A stretch of DNA of 44,067 bases from JADZAA01 sp039810485 (GTDB taxonomy: Bacteria > Bacteroidota > Ignavibacteria > Kapaibacteriales > UBA961), in the NCBI GenBank assembly GCA_039810485.1, contig JBDHXA010000013.1, positions 1-44,067 on the forward strand, given 5' to 3'. Of the stretch, positions 8,262 through 17,258 are shown in pieces. The position numbers and the translations under genes were made by a program. The notes under the pieces were generated by a model. That model was not told where the DNA came from and did not search any database. It saw only the letters and a program-made list of their open reading frames with translations. The number at the start of each line of letters is the position of its first letter. Position 1 is the first letter of the stretch.

Positions 8262-9170
8262 ATGAAACCTATAAAAGTACTTCTTTTTTATAAATACGTA
8301 AAAATTGAAGACCCTACTGAATTTGCAGCCACACATCTCCAGTTTTGCAAAAATCTTGGTGTGAAAGGACGTATTATTGTTGCATCTGAAGGCATTAACG
8401 GCACTTTAAGTGGAACTCTTGAACAAACTGACGCATACATGAGCGAGCTGCGTTCAAACAAGAGATTTGAGGATATCGTTTTTAAAATTGACGATGAAGA
8501 CGAACATCCATTCGATAAAATCTTTGTCAGGCATAAAAAAGAACTTGTAACGTTTCGCCTTCCTGAGCAAATTGATCCTAATACATTGTCCGGCAGCAGA
8601 TTATCGCCTGTTGATTTTTACAATGCACTACAGCAGGACGACGTAATTATTATAGATGCCCGCACCGACTATGAATATGATGTTGGCCATTTTCACAATG
8701 CCATTCGACCAGACGTTAAATCTTTTAAAGAATTTCCCGAATGGGTTCGAAAAAATATTTCACAATATAAGAACAGACCTATTCTTACATATTGTACAGG
8801 TGGTATTCGTTGCGAAACATTTAGCGGATTTTTATTAAACGAAGGATTTGTGAACGTTTCTCAACTTCAAGGCGGCATAGTCACTTACGGTAAAGATCCA
8901 GAAGTTCGTGGAGAGTTGTTTGACGGTAAGTGTTATGTATTTGACAAACGCATATCTGTCGAAATCAATCATACCGATGGACATACTATAATAGGTCGTT
9001 GTCATCACTGCGGATCGCCTACTGATCGTTTTGTAAATTGTGCAAATATGTGGTGCCATTTTCAACATCATTGTTGTGAAAACTGTGAAATTAGCACAAA
9101 TCGCTCATGTTCACCTGAATGTGAACATTCAAAACATCGTGAAAAAGTAGAGTTTTCTGTAAAATTATAA
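8262..9170 (+). CDS. trhO: tRNA uridine(34) hydroxylase, rhodanese-type
   Basis: TrhO (formerly YceA) hydroxylates uridine 34 in the anticodon wobble position of tRNAs, the first step to 5-methoxyuridine or cmo5U. From the ATG at 8262 the protein has 302 residues. The N-terminal acylphosphatase-like domain (VLLFYKYVKIEDP ... ASEGINGTLSG) is followed by a rhodanese domain (about 115-215) with the catalytic loop YCTGGIRCE (Cys178, Cys184). A C-terminal cysteine cluster (CHHCG, then C-x-CC-x-C pairs) probably binds metal. I preferred ATG 8262 to the in-frame TTG at 8250 because MKPIKVLLFYKY is the family start. Confidence 0.93.
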   Translation: MKPIKVLLFYKYVKIEDPTEFAATHLQFCKNLGVKGRIIVASEGINGTLSGTLEQTDAYMSELRSNKRFEDIVFKIDDEDEHPFDKIFVRHKKELVTFRLPEQIDPNTLSGSRLSPVDFYNALQQDDVIIIDARTDYEYDVGHFHNAIRPDVKSFKEFPEWVRKNISQYKNRPILTYCTGGIRCETFSGFLLNEGFVNVSQLQGGIVTYGKDPEVRGELFDGKCYVFDKRISVEINHTDGHTIIGRCHHCGSPTDRFVNCANMWCHFQHHCCENCEISTNRSCSPECEHSKHREKVEFSVKL

Positions 9171-9261
9171 CGTAATCTTTTAAAATATTTTAGCACAAAT
9201 ATCCGTAGTAAAATTGATAATTATGTATTTCGGAGACGGATTAAATAATTAGAAAATTATT

Positions 9262-10809
9262 TTACATTTTTAATCTTACAGTAAATGATGTACCGTTGTC
9301 TTTATTGCTTTCTGCAACGATGCTGCCATTATGCTGTTCAATGATCCACTTTACAATTGAAAGACCTAAGCCGTTTCCTTGAATATCTTGCGAGCGAGCT
9401 TTATCTTCGCGATAAAAACGGTCAAAAATATATGGCAATGCTTCTTCTGAAATTCCAATGCCAGTGTCTGATATTTTAATGATACAATTATCAGATTCTC
9501 TCCACAACTGAATCTTAACAGATCCTTCCACTTGATTGTATTTAATTGAGTTGTCAAGTACATTTAACAATGCTTGATGCAATCTTACTTTGTCTCCCAT
9601 AATCCATATGTTTGGCTCAATTTCTGCATAAAGGGCAATATCTTTCTCTAAAGCAAGCACTTTCATGTCTTCTGCTATTTCATTCGTCAATTCGCTAATT
9701 GAAAAAGGTTCTAATACAATTTTAACCTGTCCGGTTTCTGCTCGAGAAATATCGAGCAAATTTTTAACCACAGTCGTTAGTCGCATTACTTCTTCCAAAG
9801 CGCTGGTTAAAACCTCTCTATACACTACCGCAGAATGATCGCGCCGCAATACCACCTCTATCTCTCCCATCAATATGGCTAATGGTGTTCGAAGCTCATG
9901 AGAAGCGTCAGCAGTAAATTGCCTTACCTGATTAAACGACTGTTCTAATCGTTCTATCATGCTGTTCAACGTCATAGTAAGTCGGGCAATCTCGTCATTG
10001 GTTGGTGGCATTGGCAGGCGGTGGCTTAAATTATGCGCTGTTATCTCTTCGGCACTATTGATAATGTCATCAACAGGGCGCAGTGAAATTCTAGCAAGAA
10101 ACCAGCCACCTGCAGTAGATATTATCAGAACAATAGGGAATGCAATCACCAATGAAAAGAATAATTCACGCAGGGTTGATTCTATTTCTTCGACTGTATA
10201 GCCAACAATAATATTAGCCCGTTGTGTGTGCAATTGAACTATCAGCAACGGCTGTTTATTGAGTGTATAGCGAATCGGTTGTTGAATTGTGCCGTTATTG
10301 TCTGCTTCAGCATCAAAATTTTGAGAAATAACCAAAGAATCACTCTGTAAATTATCCGATCGCCATACTATTCTGTTTGATGGATCAGCAATTTGAATAT
10401 AATAATTTTTTGAATTGAGAAGTATATGTTCATAAACGGCTGTCCATACTTCATCAGGTTCATCTGACACGTTTGTGCTATCTGCCAAGGAGTCAAGAAG
10501 GGTTGAATCACGGATTGAGTTTATAGGAGCATTTCGAAAAAAAGCGAAATTATCTGCGGGGTGCTCGCTATCTTTTTTTGTTCGCTTTTTACTGCGCACC
10601 GATGCAGGTTTTAATGGCTGTAATGTCTCTTTTTGCTTTTTCTTAATAATATCATCAAGAGCATAGGCAACACGCTGCAATGATTGTTCAAGGTTTTGAT
10701 GCAAATCGGTTTGTACTGACAAATAAGCCGCTATGCCGAGCGCGACAAGAGTAATGCTCAAGATAATGCTGTACCATGCAGTTAGTCGAAGCCGCAAAGA
10801 TATTTTCAT
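9262..10809 (-). CDS. HAMP-domain sensor histidine kinase
   Basis: This is a classical two-pass sensor kinase of 515 residues. A first membrane helix (about 12-32) is followed by a periplasmic sensor region (about 33-212), rich in Lys and Asp and without a recognised fold. A second helix (LFFSLVIAFPIVLIISTAGGWFL, in two pieces at about 216-238) leads to the HAMP linker (ISLRPVDDIINSAEEITAHN). The DHp helix carries His304 in ASHELRTPL, followed by the N box LLNVLDNSIKYN and the G boxes SDTGIGIS and GNGLGLSIVKW. The layout matches the CusS/heavy-metal-sensor subgroup, but the ligand cannot be read from the sequence. No response regulator is next to it. It converges on trhO. Confidence 0.92.
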   Translation of the reverse strand: MKISLRLRLTAWYSIILSITLVALGIAAYLSVQTDLHQNLEQSLQRVAYALDDIIKKKQKETLQPLKPASVRSKKRTKKDSEHPADNFAFFRNAPINSIRDSTLLDSLADSTNVSDEPDEVWTAVYEHILLNSKNYYIQIADPSNRIVWRSDNLQSDSLVISQNFDAEADNNGTIQQPIRYTLNKQPLLIVQLHTQRANIIVGYTVEEIESTLRELFFSLVIAFPIVLIISTAGGWFLARISLRPVDDIINSAEEITAHNLSHRLPMPPTNDEIARLTMTLNSMIERLEQSFNQVRQFTADASHELRTPLAILMGEIEVVLRRDHSAVVYREVLTSALEEVMRLTTVVKNLLDISRAETGQVKIVLEPFSISELTNEIAEDMKVLALEKDIALYAEIEPNIWIMGDKVRLHQALLNVLDNSIKYNQVEGSVKIQLWRESDNCIIKISDTGIGISEEALPYIFDRFYREDKARSQDIQGNGLGLSIVKWIIEQHNGSIVAESNKDNGTSFTVRLKM

Positions 10810-10869
10810 AAGCTAATTTTTCATGCCGCTATTTTTTACGCTTTATGCAGCAGTTTTCAACTCCGATTT

Positions 10870-11175
10870 TTAATGTAATTTTTGGCTCGTATATTTTTCG
10901 ATTGCTGTTTTGCGATACGATGATATCTTTACGGCAAGAATGTAACCTATAAAAAGCAATGCAATGAGATTGGCTGCTATAATTATAGCGTCATATCTAA
11001 ATATGCCGTAGCATAACCATAAAGTAGCACCGGTTAGCATGAGTAAAAAAGCACTTAGCGATAGTTGCGACGTTTCTTTTGTGCGCCACACTCGAATTGC
11101 TTGCGGGAACAGTCCAAACGTGGAGCAACACGCAGCAATTACTCCTATTATTGTAACAGCGACTTCGTGCAGCAT
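10870..11175 (-). CDS. SemiSWEET-family sugar transporter
   Basis: This is a 101-residue membrane protein with three predicted helices. It is the half-size bacterial form of SWEET sugar transporters, which works as a homodimer by facilitated diffusion. The PQ-loop signature is clear: GLFPQAIRVWRTKETSQLS (about 22-40), then the second helix with GATLWLCYGI and the third with IIIAANLIALLFIGYIL. The start at 11175 gives MLHEVAVTIIGVIAA, a normal SemiSWEET N-terminus. It lies 45 bases beyond the carA stop codon on the same strand and 60 bases ahead of the kinase gene, so read-through from carA is possible. Confidence 0.9.
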   Translation of the reverse strand: MLHEVAVTIIGVIAACCSTFGLFPQAIRVWRTKETSQLSLSAFLLMLTGATLWLCYGIFRYDAIIIAANLIALLFIGYILAVKISSYRKTAIEKYTSQKLH

Positions 11176-11220
11176 CTTCTTAATTGCTTAGATAAATACT
11201 TTTTTCATATAATGAGAATA

Positions 11221-12354
11221 TCAATTATTCTTTGCCATCATCTCAACGAACTGACGGAATAGATAATCTGAATCGTGTGGTCCAGGAGAGGCCTCCGGAT
11301 GATATTGTACAGAGAATATCGGCAATTCACGATGTCGCATACCTGATAAAGTATTATCATTCAAGTTGATATGAGTTGGTTCCAATTCATTAGGAAGTGT
11401 GGTTGCATCTACTGCAAATCCATGATTTTGCGAACTGATTTCTACTGCACCACTCGGCTCGTAACGTACTGGATGATTTGCTCCGCGATGACCAAATTTA
11501 AGCTTATACGTTTTTGCTCCTAAAGCAAGTCCAAGCAGTTGATGCCCTAAGCAAATACCGAAAATTGGCTTAGCGTGGATAAGTTTTTTTACTGTTTCTA
11601 TTGCATATACAGCAGCAGCAGGATCGCCAGGTCCGTTTGAAAGGAAAATACCGTCTGGGTTTTCTGCTAGTATTATTTCTGCGGACGTTGATGCCGGATA
11701 AACAGTTACATCGCATCCCCAAGCTGATAGCCGCCGCAATATATTTCGCTTAATGCCAAAGTCAAGAGCCGCCACTTTAAATCTTTTTTCATCAATAGGG
11801 TTTGCGCCATAGTCAATAGAGGCGTTATCATTCTCCCACAGATAAGTTTCTCTTGTGGTAACAACAGATGTAAGATCAAGGCCTTCCATCGAAGGAATTT
11901 GCTTTGCTCGCGCTACAAGGCGGTCGCAATCAAGATCTTGAGCAGAAATTATGCCGCGCATTACTCCCGAACTGCGCAAAACTCTAACAAGCGCTCTAGT
12001 GTCTATTTCTTCAACACCAATTTTATTATGCTCCAACATCCAATCAGACAAGGACTTAATAGATCTCCAATTTGATTGGATCTTCGAGGATTCACGCACT
12101 ATTACTCCTTCTGCCTGAAACAAGCCAGATTCGTTATCTTCAAGGTTAATGCCATAATTACCTATATGTGGATATGTAAAAGTCATTACCTGTCCTTTAT
12201 AGCTCGGATCAGTTAATATTTCTTGATATCCGCTCATTGCAGTATTAAATACTATTTCGCCTTTTGCTTCAGCATCGCAATCGCCAAAGGCATATCCTTT
12301 AAAAGTTATTCCATTTTCCAGAGCAAGTATAGCTGGTGTTCTTGAGTTATACAT
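11221..12354 (-). CDS. carA: Carbamoyl-phosphate synthase small (glutaminase) subunit
   Basis: CarA hydrolyses glutamine and channels ammonia to CarB for carbamoyl phosphate, feeding pyrimidine and arginine synthesis. The 377-residue protein has the N-terminal CPSase small-chain domain (YPHIGNYGIN, about 61-70) and a class I glutamine amidotransferase domain (about 193-375). The catalytic triad is Cys268 (FGICLGHQ), His352 and Glu354 (VQYHPEASPGPHDSDY). Length and motifs are complete. carB is not in the window, so the two subunits are unlinked here. The gene is divergent from feoAB. Confidence 0.95.
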   Translation of the reverse strand: MYNSRTPAILALENGITFKGYAFGDCDAEAKGEIVFNTAMSGYQEILTDPSYKGQVMTFTYPHIGNYGINLEDNESGLFQAEGVIVRESSKIQSNWRSIKSLSDWMLEHNKIGVEEIDTRALVRVLRSSGVMRGIISAQDLDCDRLVARAKQIPSMEGLDLTSVVTTRETYLWENDNASIDYGANPIDEKRFKVAALDFGIKRNILRRLSAWGCDVTVYPASTSAEIILAENPDGIFLSNGPGDPAAAVYAIETVKKLIHAKPIFGICLGHQLLGLALGAKTYKLKFGHRGANHPVRYEPSGAVEISSQNHGFAVDATTLPNELEPTHINLNDNTLSGMRHRELPIFSVQYHPEASPGPHDSDYLFRQFVEMMAKNN

Positions 12355-12455
12355 TTATATTATTAAGCGGTTTTGATTCACAATATTGCTATAATACATG
12401 TAAATTTACGGCGATTAAAAGCTATTGCAAAATTGCTTGAGTAATTCAGCCATAC

Positions 12456-12474
12456 GCGATTGATTATCATTTCT
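12456..12474. promoter_or_regulatory. Candidate Fur-type box upstream of feoA
   Basis: The plus strand TTGATTATCATTTCT (minus strand ATGATAATCA) matches about 13 of 19 positions of the classical Fur box (GATAATGATAATCATTATC), including ten in a row. It lies about 120 bases ahead of the feoA ATG in the carA-feoA divergent region, a sensible place for iron control. The distance is somewhat long and the motif is AT-rich, so chance is possible. Confidence 0.4.
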
Positions 12475-12592
12475 CTTTAATCTATTGTTGCAAATTCACA
12501 AATAATAAATTCTCGATATTGGCCAGCTCGTAATTTTTATGTAGATTTGATACAAGTAAGCATAACAATATCTCTTGTTTTGCATCAAAACA

Positions 12593-12817
12593 ATGAACAT
12601 AACATCACTCGGCATCGGAATCCGTGCCACTATTGAGCGTTACGGCTCATTAAACAGTTTCTCAGAGCGTCTTATGGAAATGGGGCTTACACCCGGCACA
12701 ATCATTACGATAGTGCGTAAAGCGCCATTTAGAGGTCCTATTGAAATTTCGTATGGACATTTGAGATTAGCTTTGCGGCCTTCCGAAAGTGATTCTATTT
12801 TTGTTTCTCCTGTTTGA
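12593..12817 (+). CDS. feoA: Ferrous iron transport protein A
   Basis: FeoA is a small cytoplasmic SH3-like protein that supports the ferrous iron channel FeoB. From ATG 12593 it has 74 residues. It shows the family core: RLMEMGLTPGTIITIVRKAPFRGP in two pieces (about 27-50), then PIEISYGHLRLALRPSE. A TTG 18 bases upstream is in frame, but the ATG fits the family length. feoB starts 16 bases after its stop, so the two form an operon, as usual for feoAB. A Fur-like motif lies upstream. Confidence 0.92.
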   Translation: MNITSLGIGIRATIERYGSLNSFSERLMEMGLTPGTIITIVRKAPFRGPIEISYGHLRLALRPSESDSIFVSPV

Positions 12818-12833
12818 ATAGGACATAACTCAA

Positions 12834-14693
12834 ATGTCCGCATCTCCACAACCAGCTCGCATTGCTTTTGTTGGCGCGCCGAATTGCGGCAAAACTACTA
12901 TCTTTAACGTTTTAACCGGACTACGTCAAAAATCTGGCAATTTCCCCGGAATTACCGTTGAGCCAACAATTGGGCACATCCAAGGAGTAGAAGCTGAGGC
13001 CATTGACTTACCCGGTGTTTACAGCTTTTCACCAAAATCTCCAGACGAAGAAACCACCATCAACGTTCTCAATGGAAAAGAGGAAGCGCTTCCGCGCCCA
13101 GATTCAGTTGTTTTTGTTCTCGACGGCACAAACATCGAAAAGAGCTTGTTTTTATATTCTTATTTTGCCGAGCTAAAACTGCCGACTATTGCAGTTGTAA
13201 CTATGGTCGACGAAATTAAAGCTCGCGGTGCTGCTCTCGATGATATTGAATTAGAATATATTCTTGGCGTCCCTATTTTGCCTGTGGTTGGTAATAAAGG
13301 TTCAGGAATAGAGGATATTCGTCATAAGATTTCGGAAGCAGGTAGTTTTGCGATCCCAAACACTCTTGTAGAACATAATGCGGATATTGCTTCGCGATAT
13401 GCAATAGTGCGCGATATTGCGCATCGCGCAATTCCCGCGCCTCTCCATGACCGTCGGACTGAATTTCTCGACAAGATTTTCCTGCATAAAATTGCTGGAC
13501 CGTTGATATTTATTGCTGTAATGACCTTTTTCTTTCAGTCAATATTCACTTGGGCACAGCCGCTCATGGACGGAATCGACTCGCTTTTTACAATAATACA
13601 GGATGTCATAAATACCGCCATACCCGAAGGAGTTTTACGAAGTTTTTTAGCAAAAGGTATTGTTGCGGGCGTCGGCTCAGTCATCGTTTTTTTACCGCAA
13701 ATTTTTATTCTCAATATTATCATCGTCTTGCTTGAGGATTCCGGCTATCTAGCTCGCGCAGCATTTTTAGTTGATAGAGCAATGGGTTTATTCGGATTAC
13801 AAGGTAGATCGTTTATTCCTTTGCTTGGGTCTTTTGCTTGCGCCATACCGGGAATAATGTCTGCAAGAATTATTCCTTCTGAGAAAGATCGTATGGCCAC
13901 GATGCTTGTTGCTCCGCTTATGACATGTTCAGCTCGACTACCGATCTATGCACTACTTATAACGGCTTTTATCGCTCCGATATCCATTGGTTTCCTCTCT
14001 TTACAAGCTATTGTTTTAGCAGGACTCTATATAGTTGCCGCACTAACTGGATTATGCATTGCTCTCATTTTCAAAAAAACTCTTTTTCGCGGTGCTCAAC
14101 TTCCTTTTCTTGTAGAATTTCCACCTTATCGCCTCCCCTCTTTTAAAAGTTTATCTGTCAGCGTATGGGCGCGTTCTCGTGAATTTTTAGTAAATGCAGG
14201 AACGATAATACTCGGTGTCTCAATAATTTTGTGGGTATTGACAGAATTTCCTCGTGCAACAATAGCACCCGGAACTCATCCTTTGCAAGCAGCACAGATG
14301 CAGCTCGAACAGTCGTATGCTGGGCATCTCGGCCAAGCAATCCAACCGGTTTTTTCACCCATTGGATTTGACTGGAAAATAACTGTCGGCATTATTGGAA
14401 GTTTTGCTGCCCGTGAAGTTTTTGTAGCAGTAATGGGACAACTCTACGCAGCCGATGTAAGCGAAAATGACACTACGCTTCGAACTGCTTTGCATAAAAA
14501 CATATCGCTTGGCTCTGCTTTATCGGTTCTTGCATTTTATGTTTTTGCATTGCAATGCATGTCGACTATGGCAGTTCTCAAGCGTGAGACCGGCTCTTGG
14601 AAATGGCCGGCTTTCGCCTTCGCCTACACTTTTATTTTAGCGTATTCAAGCGCATTTTTTGCCTATCATTTAGGACTTTATCTTGGCGGGTAA
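12834..14693 (+). CDS. feoB: Ferrous iron transporter B
   Basis: FeoB imports Fe2+ across the inner membrane, controlled by an N-terminal G domain. The 619-residue protein has G1 GAPNCGKTT (14-22), G2 Thr41 in GNFPGITVE and G3 DLPG (58-61). A small GDI-like helical region precedes the membrane part (about 220-615), with the gate segment FLPQIFILN and the conserved Cys in FACAIPGIMSAR. The G4 motif reads TMVD (123-126) instead of the usual NxxD; loss of this Asn may weaken guanine specificity. The length is at the short end for FeoB, and no FeoC follows. Confidence 0.95.
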   Translation: MSASPQPARIAFVGAPNCGKTTIFNVLTGLRQKSGNFPGITVEPTIGHIQGVEAEAIDLPGVYSFSPKSPDEETTINVLNGKEEALPRPDSVVFVLDGTNIEKSLFLYSYFAELKLPTIAVVTMVDEIKARGAALDDIELEYILGVPILPVVGNKGSGIEDIRHKISEAGSFAIPNTLVEHNADIASRYAIVRDIAHRAIPAPLHDRRTEFLDKIFLHKIAGPLIFIAVMTFFFQSIFTWAQPLMDGIDSLFTIIQDVINTAIPEGVLRSFLAKGIVAGVGSVIVFLPQIFILNIIIVLLEDSGYLARAAFLVDRAMGLFGLQGRSFIPLLGSFACAIPGIMSARIIPSEKDRMATMLVAPLMTCSARLPIYALLITAFIAPISIGFLSLQAIVLAGLYIVAALTGLCIALIFKKTLFRGAQLPFLVEFPPYRLPSFKSLSVSVWARSREFLVNAGTIILGVSIILWVLTEFPRATIAPGTHPLQAAQMQLEQSYAGHLGQAIQPVFSPIGFDWKITVGIIGSFAAREVFVAVMGQLYAADVSENDTTLRTALHKNISLGSALSVLAFYVFALQCMSTMAVLKRETGSWKWPAFAFAYTFILAYSSAFFAYHLGLYLGG

Positions 14694-15018
14694 ATCTTGG
14701 CAAATACAAATTATTCACCGTTATGTATTAGCAGTAACTCCCCATTTTTCCCGGACGAAAATAATTTCTCATGCTAACGAACATACAAGCGAGCTAAAAG
14801 AATTCGTGCATTTATTGCGGATCATTGTAAGACCCTTTTAAACATTGGTGCATAATAGCTCGTGTGTCATTCTGGTCGGAATGTAAAAAGTCCCGATACT
14901 AGGTCGGGACTTGGTGATAATTTCAGCTGTGGAGCTTTCGCTACCCCGTTCAGAATAATTTTCAGTACAAATATACATTCTCTTTGAGCCATTTTTATTA
15001 ACCGATTTAAAAAAGAAA
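14694..15018. other. Intergenic region after feoB, with hairpins
   Basis: There is no gene in this 325-base stretch. It holds the 9-bp hairpin listed separately (14888-14912) and a small CATTC/GAATG hairpin at about 14867-14882. The right end leads into the IS110-like remnant, and the insertion-sequence boundary could lie inside this region. Confidence 0.4.
14888..14912. terminator. Hairpin AAGTCCCGA/TCGGGACTT
   Basis: This is a perfect 9-bp inverted repeat with a 7-base loop, about 195 bases after feoB. It has no T-tract on the plus strand. It could be a weak terminator, or a mobile palindromic element, since CCCGAT...TCGGG hairpins are common intergenic repeats in this phylum. Confidence 0.4.
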
Positions 15019-15734
15019 ATGGCAGAGATAAAAATAGAAATGGACAATATCAATCCTCACTGTGCAGGCATTGATATTGGCAGCTAAAACGACTTTGTGG
15101 CGGTAGGACAAGCACTAGAAGACGTGAAAGTTATTGGAGTGTATGCCGATGATTTGACGGCGATTTGTTTACACCTTAAAGAACATGAAGTTACTTTAGT
15201 AGCAATGGAAAGCACAAGCAACTATTGGCAAAATTTGTATGTGGAACTCATCAAACACGACTTTGAAGTTACACTTGCCAATGGGAAATTTACCAAAAAT
15301 ATCAAGGGTAAAAAGACCGATGTAAAAGATGCACGATGGATTCAAAAACTACAATGTATCGGCTTGCTTACAAGCAATTTTTGCCTTATGAAACTACTGA
15401 AAAAATGCGTACCTATTGTCGCCAAAGGGAAAATATGATTGCTCTTGCTGCAGAAGCATCGCACAAAATGCAGAAATATCTAAAAATTCTAATTTTTCGC
15501 TTAGACGTGGTGGTTAATGATATTTGCGGACTTACCGGAATGGCAATCATCACAGACATTTGTAAAGGAAATCTTGACCCTGAAAAACTATCCGAACACC
15601 GTCATGGAAATTGCAGAAAATCAAAGGAAGAAATTGCAAAGGCGTTGAAAGGAAACAACCGTGGAGATTACCTGTTTGGACTGAAACAAGAACTCGAATA
15701 TTATCAATTTTACCAAAAGAAAATTGCAGAGTAA
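15019..15734 (+). pseudogene. IS110-family transposase, degraded
   Basis: This is the N-terminal half of an IS110 (DEDD) transposase. It begins MAEIKIEMDNINPHCAGIDIGS, carrying the first catalytic-Asp motif. An in-frame TAA follows at 15085-15087 where FVAVG should continue. Later family motifs are VAMESTSNYWQN (about 15201) and GKKTDVKDARWIQKL. Near 15375 a one-base loss in a T run shifts the frame, and protein continues as QFLPYETTEKMRTYCRQRENMIALAAEA in the next frame, to 15734. The C-terminal Transposase_20 domain is missing. With a nonsense codon, a frameshift and no C-terminus it is inactive. It marks the left side of the accessory island. Confidence 0.85.
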
Positions 15735-15916
15735 CCCACCAACAGATTATCTATTCCTTGACGAAAAAAGAAAACTTGGTTTAGAGAAGCGTATTAGAAA
15801 AAAATCGCTAAATTTGACCTGACTAAGGAAGATCTAGGAATCGTAACTTATTGAGTATGAATCCTGATAAATGACGTTAGTCAGAACGTAAAAAAGACAA
15901 AAATATTACAAAAGTT

Positions 15917-16984
15917 ATGAAATTAGAAGATTTTGGATACAATGACAAACTCCAAAAGTTAAGAGTTGAGAATAATCTTGCAGACTTTGAGATTGGAAGG
16001 GTCATTGCGGAACATAAGGAAAGATATATTGTAAAAACCGAAAACGGTGAATTTGAAGCCGAAATAACAGGGAATTTGCGATTTTCAGCAAAAAGCCGTA
16101 TGGATTTCCCTGCGGTTGGCGATTGGGTTGCATTGACAACGTATGATGCTGAATTTTCGGTAATCCATAAAATACTACCGAGACTATCAATGATTACAAG
16201 GCAAGCCGTTGGTCAATTTGGAGAGATACAAATAATTGCAACAAATATTGATTATGCATTTCTGATTCAAGCCGTTGACAGGGACTTTAATATCAACAGA
16301 CTTGAAAGATACCTGACAATCTGTTATTCGTCTAAAGTAAAACCTATAATTGTATTGACTAAAACTGATTTAATAAATGAACATAAGATTACTGAAATTA
16401 CTGACAGTATTAAACAACGAATAAAAGACATTGTAGTTTTTGCAATTAGTAACGAAACTCAGGATGGATACGAAGCACTTAAAATGACTATTGAAAAAGG
16501 GAAGACCTATTGTATGCTTGGTTCTTCAGGAGTGGGAAAGTCAACATTATTGAACAATCTCTCAGGGAAAACTTTAATGAGAACAGATTCAATAAGCCAA
16601 AGTACAAATAAAGGAAGACACATAACAAGTCATAGGGAATTGATTGTTCTTGAAAACGGTGGTATTCTTGTCGATAATCCGGGGATGAGAGAAGTGGGAA
16701 TTGCTGATACTTCAAGCGGATTAGAAACTACTTTTGACAGGATTATCCACCTTTCGCTAAATTGCAGATTTAAAGATTGTACACATACAAATGAAATCGG
16801 TTGTTCAGTAATTAAAGCCGTTGAAAAAGGAGAAATTGACAAAAAGTCCTATGAAAACTATCTGAAAATGGAGCGGGAAAAAGCACATTTTGAATCAACA
16901 ATTGAAGAGAGACGAAAAAAAGATAAAGAGTTTGGAAAAGTGATTAAGAACTACAAAAAGGATATGAAGAAAAATAAGTTCTGA
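15917..16984 (+). CDS. rsgA: Ribosome small-subunit-dependent GTPase A (cassette-type copy)
   Basis: RsgA is a circularly permuted GTPase that checks and matures the 30S ribosomal subunit. The 355-residue protein has an OB-fold start (about 25-95; GRVIAEHKERYIVKTENGEF). G4 TKTD (148-151) comes before G1 GSSGVGKST (202-210) and G3 DNPG (253-256), which is the permuted order. The zinc site is Cys283, Cys288, His290 and Cys296. A Lys/Glu-rich tail closes the protein. It stands alone between the IS110 remnant and an attC-like inverted repeat. The more AT-rich, Lys-heavy composition and the setting suggest an acquired second copy and not the housekeeping rsgA. GTTAGTC at 15875 just upstream could be an old cassette boundary. 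Confidence 0.9.
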   Translation: MKLEDFGYNDKLQKLRVENNLADFEIGRVIAEHKERYIVKTENGEFEAEITGNLRFSAKSRMDFPAVGDWVALTTYDAEFSVIHKILPRLSMITRQAVGQFGEIQIIATNIDYAFLIQAVDRDFNINRLERYLTICYSSKVKPIIVLTKTDLINEHKITEITDSIKQRIKDIVVFAISNETQDGYEALKMTIEKGKTYCMLGSSGVGKSTLLNNLSGKTLMRTDSISQSTNKGRHITSHRELIVLENGGILVDNPGMREVGIADTSSGLETTFDRIIHLSLNCRFKDCTHTNEIGCSVIKAVEKGEIDKKSYENYLKMEREKAHFESTIEERRKKDKEFGKVIKNYKKDMKKNKF

Positions 16985-17039
16985 ACTTGAAATTAGAGAC
17001 ACGATTAAATTGAGAAAGATAGATATAACAACAAACACC

Positions 17040-17180
17040 GAACCGCTTACAAAGGCTATATGCAATAAGGGCTTCAGTGGTAATTCAAGCATTCTGCTCC
17101 GCATAAACTTCGGTGTAGTTGGGCAAGAAAGTAGCCCGCAATCCCTTACTGCATATAGCCTCAACCATTGCCTGCAATGG
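17040..17180. repeat. attC-like long inverted repeat after rsgA
   Basis: GGCTATATGCAATAAGGG (17054-17071) pairs with CCCTTACTGCATATAGCC (17143-17160), 17 of 18 positions, across a 71-base loop. A second hairpin, CCATTGC-CT-GCAATGG, follows at about 17165. The size and position (directly after a single gene) resemble the attC-like sites at 19.7 and 20.8 kb. The expected GTTAG core is not preserved here, so this copy may be decayed. The rest of 16985-17258 holds no gene. Confidence 0.6.
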
Positions 17181-17258
17181 CACGGCGACAGTACTCAAAC
17201 TGAACTTTACCAAAAAAATTAGTAAATTTGGACACTAAAAATAGAAATATAAAATTTA

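Noticed and set aside
17010..17222. 70-codon frame between rsgA and the nuclease
   Set aside because: It spans the attC-like inverted repeat; the translation is that of the repeat arms, not a protein family.
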